Below are positions 9,075 through 18,234 of a DNA stretch of 64,000 nt, one piece after another (the first letter of the stretch is position 1; every line of letters starts with the position of its first letter). Origin of the DNA: Leishmania infantum JPCM5 (Eukaryota > Euglenozoa > Kinetoplastea > Trypanosomatida > Trypanosomatidae); NCBI RefSeq assembly GCF_000002875.2, contig NC_009399.2:103501-167500 (forward strand), in the 5' to 3' direction. The notes under the pieces are model-generated. The model was not told the DNA's origin and searched no databases. It saw nothing but the letters and a program-made list of their open reading frames with translations. The translations under genes and the position numbers were made by a program.

Positions 9075-10587
9075 AATGTAGTGACTTCGGACTGATCACG
9101 GTGAATTGATAAGCAGCAGATGAAGGACAGTTGGCGCCATGTGGGTACATGAGTGCGCTGATGTTTGGGTTTGTGTGGGTGTGGGTGTGTTTGCGTATAT
9201 GTGCGTATCGTCTTCATCCTTCTGTCCTCTTCTCTCTACGTCGCGCACACATGTCCACCCGCTGCCCTCTCCATACTGCCTAGCTGTGGAGCCCTTTATG
9301 CGGTGAACCTTGTAGACGATGACAGCCCCCATTTCCTTCCCCGCGTTGCGTGTTCATATATATCCATCTCCTCCTAACCTCCTCTCGCCGCGCCGTTTTT
9401 GAGTTGTGTGTGATATGGGAGACGAGGCAATGGAGAGGCGGAAGCGACGGGGTGCTGGGGGAGGAAAGCGCGCGCACACACGCGTGTGAACACTACAAGT
9501 CGCTCGTCTCTCCGTCTGCGTGGATGAAGCGCGTGCAGGAAGTGCACGTGACCTTTGTTTTGTGTGTAGGAAGGCACGCGCCACCTCGCATCGATGACGA
9601 CGGCGCCGGGCGCACCGAAGCGAAAGGGAAAGGGAGGCCATGGCAGCGGAGGGATAGCAAGTGAGGAGAGCAATGAATGGAGCGGGTGGGGGACGCTAGT
9701 GTCTCTGTCTGAAAGTTCGTGTAGAAAGCGTAACGGGGGCGGGTAGCAGGGCCAACGGCTTCGGGAGGTGCGTCTCTGCTACTCCCTCACCACTTACGCC
9801 CCCCCCACTCCCTACGCACACACTCTCGCTCACCCCATCGCTCTTGCACACGCACACACACCACGCTGCCATTCTCTCCTTTTCTTTTGTTAGTCCCCTA
9901 TTGTTTTGTTCTGTAGGCATAATGAAGGGAGTGTTAGTTACGCCAACACGAAGCGACAGGGTCGGCAGCCACGTCCATGGAGTCGAAGCGGCGCGCACTC
10001 GACAGGAAAGAGAAAGGCGGAGGGGAGCGCAGGCGTAGGAAGGGCGAAAGTCGGCGTCCATACCTTCGGTCCTTCCCACCCCGCGCCGTTCTCCCGCCCA
10101 TCCCCATCCCCTCCGCTCTGCTCTGTATGTCGATGATGATGATGATCAACGCGAAACGGAGAAACAGAGAAGATGGGGTGGCGTCAAGGCGCCTTTACGA
10201 GTCTCCCCGTCGTCTCACCCTCGACCGCTGCGCTGAGCGACGCAGTGCCGAGAAGGAAGAGTAGGAGGAGGGGACGAGTTCAAGGCACTTTACGGCCCCT
10301 TGGGGGTGCTCTCTCTGTCTTTCATGCTCTTCCTCTCTCGATGTGTGTGCGTGGTGTGTGTGCCGGAGCACCATCGCGCGTCTACACTTCTCTCTCCCTC
10401 TCTTGTCCCTCCCTCTACCCCTCTTTCATTCGGCGCACACTGCGCGCCGTTCCTACACGCAGTCCCGCACAAAGACTTTCCAACAACACCCTCGCCCCCA
10501 ACAAAGCCGGCCCTTCGACAGACCCACTCGTCAGGCCACAACCCCCATATAAAGCCGCAGTAATCTGCCCAAGAGAAAGCCTCAAGC
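9075..10587. other. Intergenic region between p18 copies
   Basis: No gene seen. There is a GT-rich stretch near 9160-9200, a C run near 9798-9805, a GATGATGATGATGATC run near 10130-10147 and a C/T-rich stretch near 10385-10435. It carries the 3' UTR of copy 1, which has no similarity to that of copy 2. Confidence 0.7.
10520..10521 (+). promoter_or_regulatory. Probable spliced-leader acceptor AG of p18 copy 2
   Basis: Equivalent position to 8443-8444, inside the duplicated block. The upstream pyrimidine tract differs from copy 1 (C/T stretch near 10385-10435 and CCCTCGCCCCC near 10488-10500). An earlier AG at 10505-10506 is an alternative. Confidence 0.35.
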
Positions 10588-11151
10588 ATGCGCCGTCTGT
10601 CTAGCCAGCTTATGTGCACCGCTGCCGCGGCCCGCTTCGCGTCCGCCGGCGGCGCGAAGAAGTACGACCTGTTCGGCTACGAGGTGGACACGAACACGGC
10701 GCTGTGGATCGACAAGGTGAAGAAGTGCCGCTACTACGACGAGGCCGGCGAGGTGCTGGTGAACATGAACGTGAAGAACTGCCCGCCGGATCTGGAGACG
10801 TACAACGCGACGCTGCAGAAGATCTACGAAGCGCCGAGCAAGCAGGACAAGCCAGTGGAGAACGAGAGCAAGTTCTGCGCGATGATGGACCTGATGGAGG
10901 AGATGCAGCACCGCAACAAGGTGAAGCCGAACGAGGAGTCGTGGACGTGGGTGTTGAAGGAGTGCGTGCAGAGCGGGCAGTTCCGCCTCGGCTACTGCGT
11001 TGCGAAGCTGATGGAGGCTGAGTTCAAGCGGGTGCCGACGGAGCTTGTGCAGCAGAACGAGGCAAACGCTTCGAAGGCGAAGGCGGACGGCAAGGAGCAC
11101 CCGAGCACGCTGGCGCAGCAGCAGAGCCTGTTCGACATCAAGATCCAGTAA
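10588..11151 (+). CDS. p18: Mitochondrial F1-ATPase subunit p18, copy 2
   Basis: A second intact 187-residue p18 gene, identical to the first except Thr instead of Ala at residue 151 (in KRVPTELVQ). The targeting peptide, PPR-like helices and C-terminal QSLFDIKIQ are all retained, so both copies should make functional F1-ATPase subunit. Near-perfect identity, including the 78-base leader, points to recent duplication or ongoing gene conversion. The 3' flank diverges from the first base after the stop codon, so the two mRNAs can be distinguished and possibly controlled separately. Confidence 0.9.
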   Translation: MRRLSSQLMCTAAAARFASAGGAKKYDLFGYEVDTNTALWIDKVKKCRYYDEAGEVLVNMNVKNCPPDLETYNATLQKIYEAPSKQDKPVENESKFCAMMDLMEEMQHRNKVKPNEESWTWVLKECVQSGQFRLGYCVAKLMEAEFKRVPTELVQQNEANASKAKADGKEHPSTLAQQQSLFDIKIQ

Positions 11152-13013
11152 GACGCTGCATATGTCGCGTGCCACTTGCACTTTCTTCCACGCCCCCTCC
11201 CACTCCCACTTTTATGGCAGTTCGTGGACGGCTCGGTACGGAGGATGCATCGCATCCGCGCCTGGGCGAAGGGAATCTTGATCGTATCGTTAAGGAATGT
11301 GTGAGAGGAGACGCAAGGGCGGCGTGTGCTTGTGAGCCATGAGGCGGAAGGCAGGCATGTGTGGGTGTGTGCGCTGTGGTGTAACACTGCGCATGCCGTT
11401 GACGACAACGCTAAGTATGGAGGAGAAAGGTGAGGGTAGTGCGAGGAAAGCAGAGGAGGTGCACACGAGTGTGTGTTTGCGTGCGTCTGGACGGGAGCAT
11501 CTGCCCTCTCCGTAGGTGGCAGGAAGCGCGAATTCGCGGATCAGGGCGGAGAAGGGGGGAACGGTGTGTGGAAAAAGTGTCGCGAGCGGCTTTCCTCTCT
11601 GCCGTGCTAAGAGTTCCACGGCCGCACCTTCCACCTCCCTACCACCACCAACACGATCTCTTTTCCAGCCATCATCGCGAAGACATCGATGCGCTTCTCT
11701 CCGATGCGTGTTTGGCGAGACGTACTCCGCCCCCCATTCCCTTCCTCTGCCTTGCTCTTCACCGCGTGCCTCGCTCACGTTGTGGGCCCTTCTCTCTGCC
11801 CTTCCCTGGCTCGCTCCCTCGCTGACACCGCATGGTGGCAAGAGAAGTGGAGACGGGGTGCGATGGCCGGTCGCAGGAAGCGGTAGTCTTGTATCGTCCC
11901 CCCCCGCCCCCTCCCTCCCTGCTGCCGCTTCTCCTCTACACGTCCTCGTGTGGCAGCGCGACCGGGGGATACGTCACGTAATGTAGGAAAGGCGTGCACG
12001 CACACACACACACACACACACACTCATCACGTACGCGCGCCAAATCGCGTTCTCTGCAGTTCTCCGACAGTCTCTCCATCTCTCGCTCGCTCTCTCTTCG
12101 GTGTGCATGCGAGCGCAGGTATGCATGCGTCGTCGCAGCGACATTCCGCGTGCTCACGCTCAGAGAATGAGGAGGGCGGCAGAGGATGCCGATGCAGTGA
12201 TGATGATGCGTGCATGCATGTCGGCCACCACGTGGGCTCTCTCGAGCCGATAATCGATTCTTTTCTCTTATCCCTTTTCCATTCTGTCGCCGCGTAACGT
12301 GCGATGTGATGTGTGTGCTTAGCAGTAGGAACGTAGCGAACGAAATCGGAAAGACGAAGGCAACCATACCCGATCGTCCTCCTTCCCGGTACTGCTCAGA
12401 GGAGGTAGTGGCAGTACATACACACAAGCCCGCGCATGCTCATATCGTGAGCCGCATTGCACGAAGATGACCCCTTTGAACGTGTGCGTGTGACGTGTGT
12501 GGGTGTGTCAGCGCATAATGCCATCGAGCCCGTGCGAGTAGTTTGCACGCAGGCCATGTCACTGATTGCTGTCAACGTCACCTCTGTCCCTACTTACACC
12601 CAACATGCTACAACACGCACTCCTAACACCCTCATGGTGCCTTTCCTTCTCTGACTCTCTTCTTGATGGTGCTGCGTGTCTGAGGATGCGTGTGCTGTGC
12701 ATCGAACGTACTCAGCGGCTGCACGTATTTGATCGGACTGTGACGCTGCGCCTTCTCCGCAGACCTCCCCCCCTCCACACACGCAGAGACAGACAGCTGC
12801 AGACGTTTGCTCGGGTACGTCGGCCGCACTCCTCAAGCCTGGGCCAAGGGTGCTGCCCAACTCCATCGGCGCCTCGCATCTCCCTTTGTGAGGCGACGCC
12901 TTACCCAACACCTTTTCTCTGTCCGCATCATCCTCCCAGTCCGCTGCCGCCCATTGCCGAGAGGAGTAAGCGCGAGATTTGAGAGAAAAGCCAAGCAACA
13001 GCGCCGAGGCAAG
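11152..13013. other. Intergenic region, no gene seen
   Basis: Contains a CA run at 12001-12023, short ATGATG and GCATGCATG stretches near 12197-12220, and C runs near 11899-11913. The pyrimidine-rich 12911-12937 segment leads to an AG at 12938-12939. The in-frame extension of the next gene (12807-13013) is basic and UTR-like and was not taken as coding. Confidence 0.65.
12911..12939 (+). promoter_or_regulatory. Probable spliced-leader acceptor for the 13014 gene
   Basis: C/T-rich segment ending in CCTCCCAG (AG at 12938-12939), 74 bases upstream of ATG 13014. Inferred from layout. Confidence 0.4.
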
Positions 13014-15416
13014 ATGCCGCCGCGAGCAGCTACGCGCACGGTGCGCCTCCGCCAGTCGCCGCGGGCTGTGGCACACACGGAGCGCTTGAAGCTGCTCACG
13101 TACCCCATGGCACTCGCCCAGCGAGGTGCTACAGTGCCGCTCATCCACAGCCCTACCATGAATGCTGGCCACGTGAGCGGCCCGGCAACGCGGCTTCTTG
13201 CTGACACACTGAGCTGCTTCAACAGGGGCGGTGGTGGCGGCGGGGCTCGACGACCCCCCGCGGCGAGAGCGTACAACGAGTGTGTGGAAGGCTCGTCCGG
13301 TGTAGCCGCATCCAGCGAAGAGGATGGCGACGCTACCGGCGCGCAGACGCTCCCGGCCCCGCGGCGATGGGTGCGCGATGCCGACGAACTTTGCGTTGCC
13401 TCCATCCGCCGCAGCAACAACATCAATCGCATCAACTCCTACATAGCCACGTACAAGCTTGGCGACCCGCAGTGGCGTCCGCTACTGCTACCGGAGGTGC
13501 ACGTGCTGCCCAAGGCGCGCACTGCTAGCACCGACACACCGAAGACTGCAGGCGCACAGGAGCAGCAGGCGACGGGCCACTCCTGTCGTCTCTCTTCCTC
13601 GGCAGCATCGAGTACCGTGGACGGATACGACGTCTTCATCGACTACAACAAGCTGACGACGCTGGAGCTCATGTCGAGGCATGCCAACTACGCACTGCGC
13701 CACCTCGTCCAGAAGGGTCATGCCATGTATCTTGTGACCTTCGCCCAGCACTCGGTGGTGCAGATGCGCGGCTTGGTGGAGGCGTCCTACATAAGCTGTG
13801 CGTACGGCATTCGTGGGGAGCGGCTGCGCACGCACATCATCCACACGGGCCCCGTTGACGTGCGCGAGGTGCTGGAGATAGACCCCGTGACGCTGCGCGT
13901 GTCCTTCGACTTACAGAAGCAGCACGTGCGCCGCGGTGTGGTGGCCGTGTCCACTGTGGAGGGCTACGGAACCTGGTTTCAGCGCAAGCCGATGCTCTGG
14001 CAGCGCACGCGCCGCATCGGCGCTCTGCAGAGTCAGATGGGCTCCTACGACTACCAGCTGTGCGACAGCGCCGAGGTGGGGCGGCTGCGCCCGTACGAAG
14101 TCTCGCTGCTCGCACCGCACGTGCGTCTGATCGGCGTCCAGGGCGGGGCCGACGCTGTAGCCCTCATCGCCTCCTCACAAGTTGCTCAGAACGAGCGGCT
14201 TTACATGGGGCAGTTCGAGGCACCGGTGCTCACAGCCGTGGACGCCGTGCATCAGCTCATCCATCGCACCGCATTGCACCATCAACTGCTGCGGCCTGCA
14301 CTGACGGAGGAAGCCAGTGGCGACGCTGCGGTGCCGGCGACGGCGGCGTTGGAGGACCCGCAGCTACAGGAGCTGCGCCGCCTCGCCGGGATGGAGCGCT
14401 TCCTCCCGGTCAGTTGGGTGACCCGCACCCCACCGCCGTACGTGCCACTCGAGTCGGACCTTCCTTTCCGCATTCAGCTCTCCCGCCCCGCTGTGATTCG
14501 CACCGATGCGCGCAGCACGCAGACCGGCGGCACGGCGGACAGCAACGCGGCCATTGTCTTTCCCACTGGCGGCTCCGTCGGCTCGCCGTTTGTGAGGGGG
14601 GTGCCGCTGAGCCTCTTCGAGTACAACATCCACCAGGGCGTCGACCACTACATCTTCGACGACGCCCCCAGCGCGCGGCCGCTCAAGTGGTGGAACCAAA
14701 AGTCAAACATGCCGTACAGCGGCTACGTGTACGGCATGCGGAGCGGTCTGCTGGACCGCGTCGAGCCGGCAGAGAAAATACCGAACCCACTTGCGCCGCC
14801 AGCCGTGGCAGCGGCGTCGGCGACACCTGCGAAGTCAGGGCGCCGGCGCAAGAGGCGCGCTGCACGTGCACGGCGGCATACCTTTTCTGCGGGCAGTACG
14901 GCGGGGGCGGCGAGTGAGGTCTCGCTCTCTGCGATAGAAGAGGTGGCAGACGTGGTGGAGCGGGCAGCGCCGAGCTCTTCCCCCTCTTCTTCACCGCATG
15001 TAGGCGACGCTGAGGACGATAGGCCGCTGAACCTGGCGGCGGAGGAACTAGCCGCCGGCGAGGAAGAGCTTACCGGGTATGAGGATGACAGTCGACGAGA
15101 GGCGGCCTTGGCTTGGGCTGAAGATGGCATGGACATTTCCGTGGAAGATCGGCCACCGCTGCACACTCTTGTGGCACCTACGACGGCTGCCCGGCGACGT
15201 CTGCGGCGTTATGCGAAGGCGTCGCCATTGCCGTCAAGCGCTGGTGCTGCGTCCTCTTCATCGGGAGCATTGGAGACCCGAGCGAATATGCTGCTGCAGC
15301 GGCAGATGCGGCTGCGGCTAATGCGACGGCGACGAAACGCGCAAGGAGCGTCGCCGCTGCCGCCCAAGGACGGCGCGCGCCCTCCTGACGCTACCTCTGA
15401 CGAGAAGGCTCTGTAG
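13014..15416 (+). CDS. Conserved hypothetical protein, 800 aa, possibly mitochondrial
   Basis: The start is taken at ATG 13014, downstream of a candidate acceptor. The N-terminus (MPPRAATRTVRLRQSPRAVA) has many Arg and no acidic residue, compatible with mitochondrial import. After a Gly/Ala/Glu-rich variable stretch (about 65-115) comes a well-structured region (about 205-430) with motifs such as DVFIDYNKLTTLELMSRHANYALRHL, DVREVLEIDPVTLRVSF and EGYGTWFQRKP. Around 525-590 another ordered part ends with a Trp/Tyr-rich segment (LKWWNQKSNMPYSGYVYG). The last ~220 residues are low-complexity, with basic patches (GRRRKRRAARARR) and acidic runs. I recognise no family. A mitochondrial or mitoribosome-associated protein would fit, but that is inference. 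The full-length open frame and changing amino-acid texture support a real gene. Confidence 0.8.
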   Translation: MPPRAATRTVRLRQSPRAVAHTERLKLLTYPMALAQRGATVPLIHSPTMNAGHVSGPATRLLADTLSCFNRGGGGGGARRPPAARAYNECVEGSSGVAASSEEDGDATGAQTLPAPRRWVRDADELCVASIRRSNNINRINSYIATYKLGDPQWRPLLLPEVHVLPKARTASTDTPKTAGAQEQQATGHSCRLSSSAASSTVDGYDVFIDYNKLTTLELMSRHANYALRHLVQKGHAMYLVTFAQHSVVQMRGLVEASYISCAYGIRGERLRTHIIHTGPVDVREVLEIDPVTLRVSFDLQKQHVRRGVVAVSTVEGYGTWFQRKPMLWQRTRRIGALQSQMGSYDYQLCDSAEVGRLRPYEVSLLAPHVRLIGVQGGADAVALIASSQVAQNERLYMGQFEAPVLTAVDAVHQLIHRTALHHQLLRPALTEEASGDAAVPATAALEDPQLQELRRLAGMERFLPVSWVTRTPPPYVPLESDLPFRIQLSRPAVIRTDARSTQTGGTADSNAAIVFPTGGSVGSPFVRGVPLSLFEYNIHQGVDHYIFDDAPSARPLKWWNQKSNMPYSGYVYGMRSGLLDRVEPAEKIPNPLAPPAVAAASATPAKSGRRRKRRAARARRHTFSAGSTAGAASEVSLSAIEEVADVVERAAPSSSPSSSPHVGDAEDDRPLNLAAEELAAGEEELTGYEDDSRREAALAWAEDGMDISVEDRPPLHTLVAPTTAARRRLRRYAKASPLPSSAGAASSSSGALETRANMLLQRQMRLRLMRRRRNAQGASPLPPKDGARPPDATSDEKAL

Positions 15417-15981
15417 GCCACGTGTGTGCGTGTTGTCATAGCATATCTTCGGCACTCTTGCTTTTCTCCGCGTCTTTCCTTTAACGCTCGCATGTTGTGG
15501 GAGAAGGCGCGTCTGGCCGCCTATCTGTGTGTGTGTAAGCACCTAAAGCCGTGTATGGCGCGAACCCCCTTGAACTGACGACCCTCCCCTCCCTCACCTT
15601 TGCCCAAGTTGCGTGTGTGCATGGGTTGGTATCCGAATATGCACATCACTCGATGCTTGATGTGCCGCAGAGAGGCTCGGCGCAGTACACGATAGGCGGT
15701 ATGAGCGGGAGCAGAAGCGAGTAGGAGGGGGAGGGGGGCCAGGATGCCTGCGCACGACGAAGTGCTCCGCCACTCTTCCCCAATCCGCCCGCGCGCACAC
15801 AGGTCTTCTTTTCTCTTTGTAAAGAACGTCCACTTCTCCTCCGCCCTCATCTACGCCCCGCTCCGTTTGTGCCGATGGCGCGCACGCACGCACTGCTTTA
15901 TCTTCTACGCCGGCCCCCTTTTTTTTCCTGGCTTGCGCCTAAAGCACACGCACACACGCTAGCCGAATCCCCATCCCCATC
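15417..15981. other. Intergenic region upstream of ISP1
   Basis: No gene seen. A C5T8CC pyrimidine tract at 15914-15929 precedes the candidate ISP1 acceptor; a short CA run follows at about 15946-15958. Confidence 0.7.
15914..15944 (+). promoter_or_regulatory. Probable spliced-leader acceptor of ISP1
   Basis: Strong polypyrimidine tract 15914-15929, then the first AG at 15943-15944; the leader would be 37 bases to ATG 15982. One of the clearest acceptor layouts in the window. Confidence 0.5.
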
Positions 15982-16422
15982 ATGTCATACTGCAAGATCG
16001 AGGCCCCGTACCCGACGGCAGAGGCCGGCGAGAAGCGGATCATCTTTGCCCTTGACCCCAAGGGCGATGAGGCGGAGCAGGAGCAGTACATGCTGCAGCT
16101 TATCCCTGGCCGTGTGTTGGAAATGTCGCGCAACGACGCCGCGAATCATCAGACGCTCGGGGGCAGCATTGAGCAGCACACAGTAGAGGGTTGGGGTGCC
16201 AAGTTCTTCCACGTGAAACTGGCGAAGCAGGCCGCCTCCACGCTCATGCACGTCCACGATGAGGACCACAGCGAGAAGGTTCGCAAGTTCGTCGCCATGC
16301 CCAACCCACCCTTGTTCCCGTACAGAAGCCGCTGCCCGGTCGTGGTGTATCTACCCAACGATGCGGAGCTGCGCTACGGCATCTGGTGCGGAGGTCAGCA
16401 GATGCAGGCGGTCACGGAGTAA
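15982..16422 (+). CDS. ISP1: Ecotin-type inhibitor of serine peptidases (ISP1)
   Basis: 146 residues, ecotin-like throughout: EAPYPTAEAGEKR (7-19), the core LGGSIEQHTVEGWGAKFF (59-76) matching the ecotin LGG..LE.KTLEGWGYDYY region, and PVVVYLPNDAELRYGIW (119-135). Ecotins inhibit trypsin-fold S1 peptidases as dimers. Leishmania has no obvious target of its own, and family work assigns ISPs to inhibiting host neutrophil elastase-like enzymes or to flagellar homeostasis. The reactive loop is near 84-93 (AASTLMHVHD); alignment by eye to the STMM loop of E. coli ecotin puts Leu88 at P1 with Met89 next. There is no signal peptide, unlike the periplasmic bacterial protein, so it should be cytosolic. 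Naming as ISP1 rather than ISP2/3 rests on length, lack of signal peptide and neighbourhood. Confidence 0.93.
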   Translation: MSYCKIEAPYPTAEAGEKRIIFALDPKGDEAEQEQYMLQLIPGRVLEMSRNDAANHQTLGGSIEQHTVEGWGAKFFHVKLAKQAASTLMHVHDEDHSEKVRKFVAMPNPPLFPYRSRCPVVVYLPNDAELRYGIWCGGQQMQAVTE

Positions 16423-18234
16423 GACATCTGCTTTCTAGCTCGCTCGCTCGTTGTGTTTATCACCTTAGCGATCGTCCGCTGGGCTTCATTGTTCACGACC
16501 TCATCCTCTTCCCTTCTCCCCTCCTGACTTGTCGCTCTGTCGGCATCTCTGTGCTTGTGTGCCACTAGACAGGGCACCTCTCGCCTCTTCTCATTCTCCA
16601 CACCCCCTCACCCCCTACCAGCTCATCAGCCACCTCACCCTGCGCCGCGCAATTCTTTGCGCTCTTCCCCTGACTCTGCACCTCATAAGGATTATTTTTT
16701 TTTGACGCCTGCGCGCTTGCTTCCTCGCCCTTTTTCTTCTGCAGCTCTGTAATATCGTGCGTCTCTGTCTGTGTCTGTGTGTGCGTGGGTGTGTGTGTGT
16801 GTGTGTGCGTGCGTCCGTGTCTTTCCTCCGCGGTCGCGTTCACGGCCAAAGTGTGGTTCCTCTCTTCGTCTTCTGCTCTTCTCATCGCTTCCACGTAGAG
16901 CTGCGTGGGCTGTGCCGCAGTGTGTGTGTGTGTGTGCTGGGCCCCGGTGTGCTCCCTCCCCTCTTCATCTCCTCACTGACCTGTTTTTTTTTTTTTTGAC
17001 TTATCAACTCTTCTTCATCGTTTCTCCCTCCCTCTCTCTATCTGTGGTGGGCTTGGTGCAGACACACAGGCGCACACACGCAGACAGAGAGAGGGAGAGC
17101 AGACACACGCACACACACACACGCGCGTAAGCATATATATATATATATATATGAATGCATATGAGCACAGAGAGAGAGCCTCCCTCTCGTCGGTTGATGG
17201 CTCATCCTTTTCTTCCCTTTAAAGAGCGTGCGCAGGCCTGAAGAATGCCACCCCGCCCCTCCCCTTCTCAGCCCCCCGCACTACATGCACAAGGAACGAC
17301 AAGAAAGAGGAAAAGCGAGGGAGAAGTGATGATGAAGCAACTGAAAAAGAACGGAAGAACAACGGGGATGCGCGCGCGCTCCCCCCCCCCCGCCCGCCAC
17401 GAGGGACCCGCGCAGCCACGGCAGAGTCAAACACATAAGCATCTACGCCATAGCATCGCTTTTGTCTCCTTGGGTTATCGATGCATTAACCTCGACTAGC
17501 CTGCCCCACCCTGCATTCAGCAACATGCCTATGCGTGTCGTGCCGTGATGTGTGCACAAAAGAGGGGAGGAGGCCCATGGCTTTGATGCAGGGAGGGAGG
17601 TAAAGCAAGCGATCACGATACACGATCGGTGGCACGTGCGCACTGCCGCTGCCCAGGTGGTGCGAGGAGACCCACATTCATGCACGTCAGCATTCACAGG
17701 GGGTCTCTTTGTGGAGTTTCTCTTTCGACTCGACTCTGTAGTCAGGGTAGCAGCCACCTTGGCTTGGCACACGCGTGCGCGCATCTTCTTCGCCTTTGCG
17801 CTTCCTCCCATCCGCGCTGGGAGGCATGACAGAGGTGCTCATGTCAGCCATGCCTGTAAATAGATGCTCATCTATGTATGTCTATGCACACAGCACACGC
17901 ACCTGTGCCTAGTTTGCCGCTCGTAAGCGATCACCTCCAGCCCTATGCCTTCGCTTTTCTTCGTCTAACTTCCCTCACCCTTTTCAAGCCTCTTCGTGTC
18001 ATGCGCAACACGCGCACACGCATACACACGATTTCTGGGCAAGTCGAGGCAGAGGTAGTAGTCGGGAAGGCGGCGACAGCACCGCAGTGCGCCTCACGCT
18101 GTCTATCTCCCGCAGGCTCGTTCTTTTTTTTTCTGTGCGTCCGCAGCCGCCGCTCTGCTACGAGGAAGAGATAGGCGAGGTGAGGCATGTAATCCTCATC
18201 GCTCCACCCCTCCGTCTTTCCATACGTGGGTCTC
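16423..18234. other. Intergenic region with simple repeats
   Basis: No gene seen. Includes a T run at about 16693-16703, a GT run at about 16788-16808, a T14 run at 16984-16997, a CA run near 17109-17120, a TA run at 17132-17153 and a C run near 17381-17392. A T-rich tract (18121-18133) with AG at 18145-18146 may be the acceptor for the next gene. Confidence 0.7.
17132..17153. repeat. TA dinucleotide microsatellite
   Basis: About ten TA repeats in an otherwise GC- and pyrimidine-rich intergenic region. Confidence 0.9.

Larger units (their letters stand above)
10510..11151 (+). repeat. Duplicated block, copy 2 (p18 leader plus CDS)
   Basis: Matches 8433-9074 (offset 2077) with one base change, at 11038. 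The base before the block (G at 10509 versus T at 8432) and the base after the stop codon (G versus A) already differ. Confidence 0.95.
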
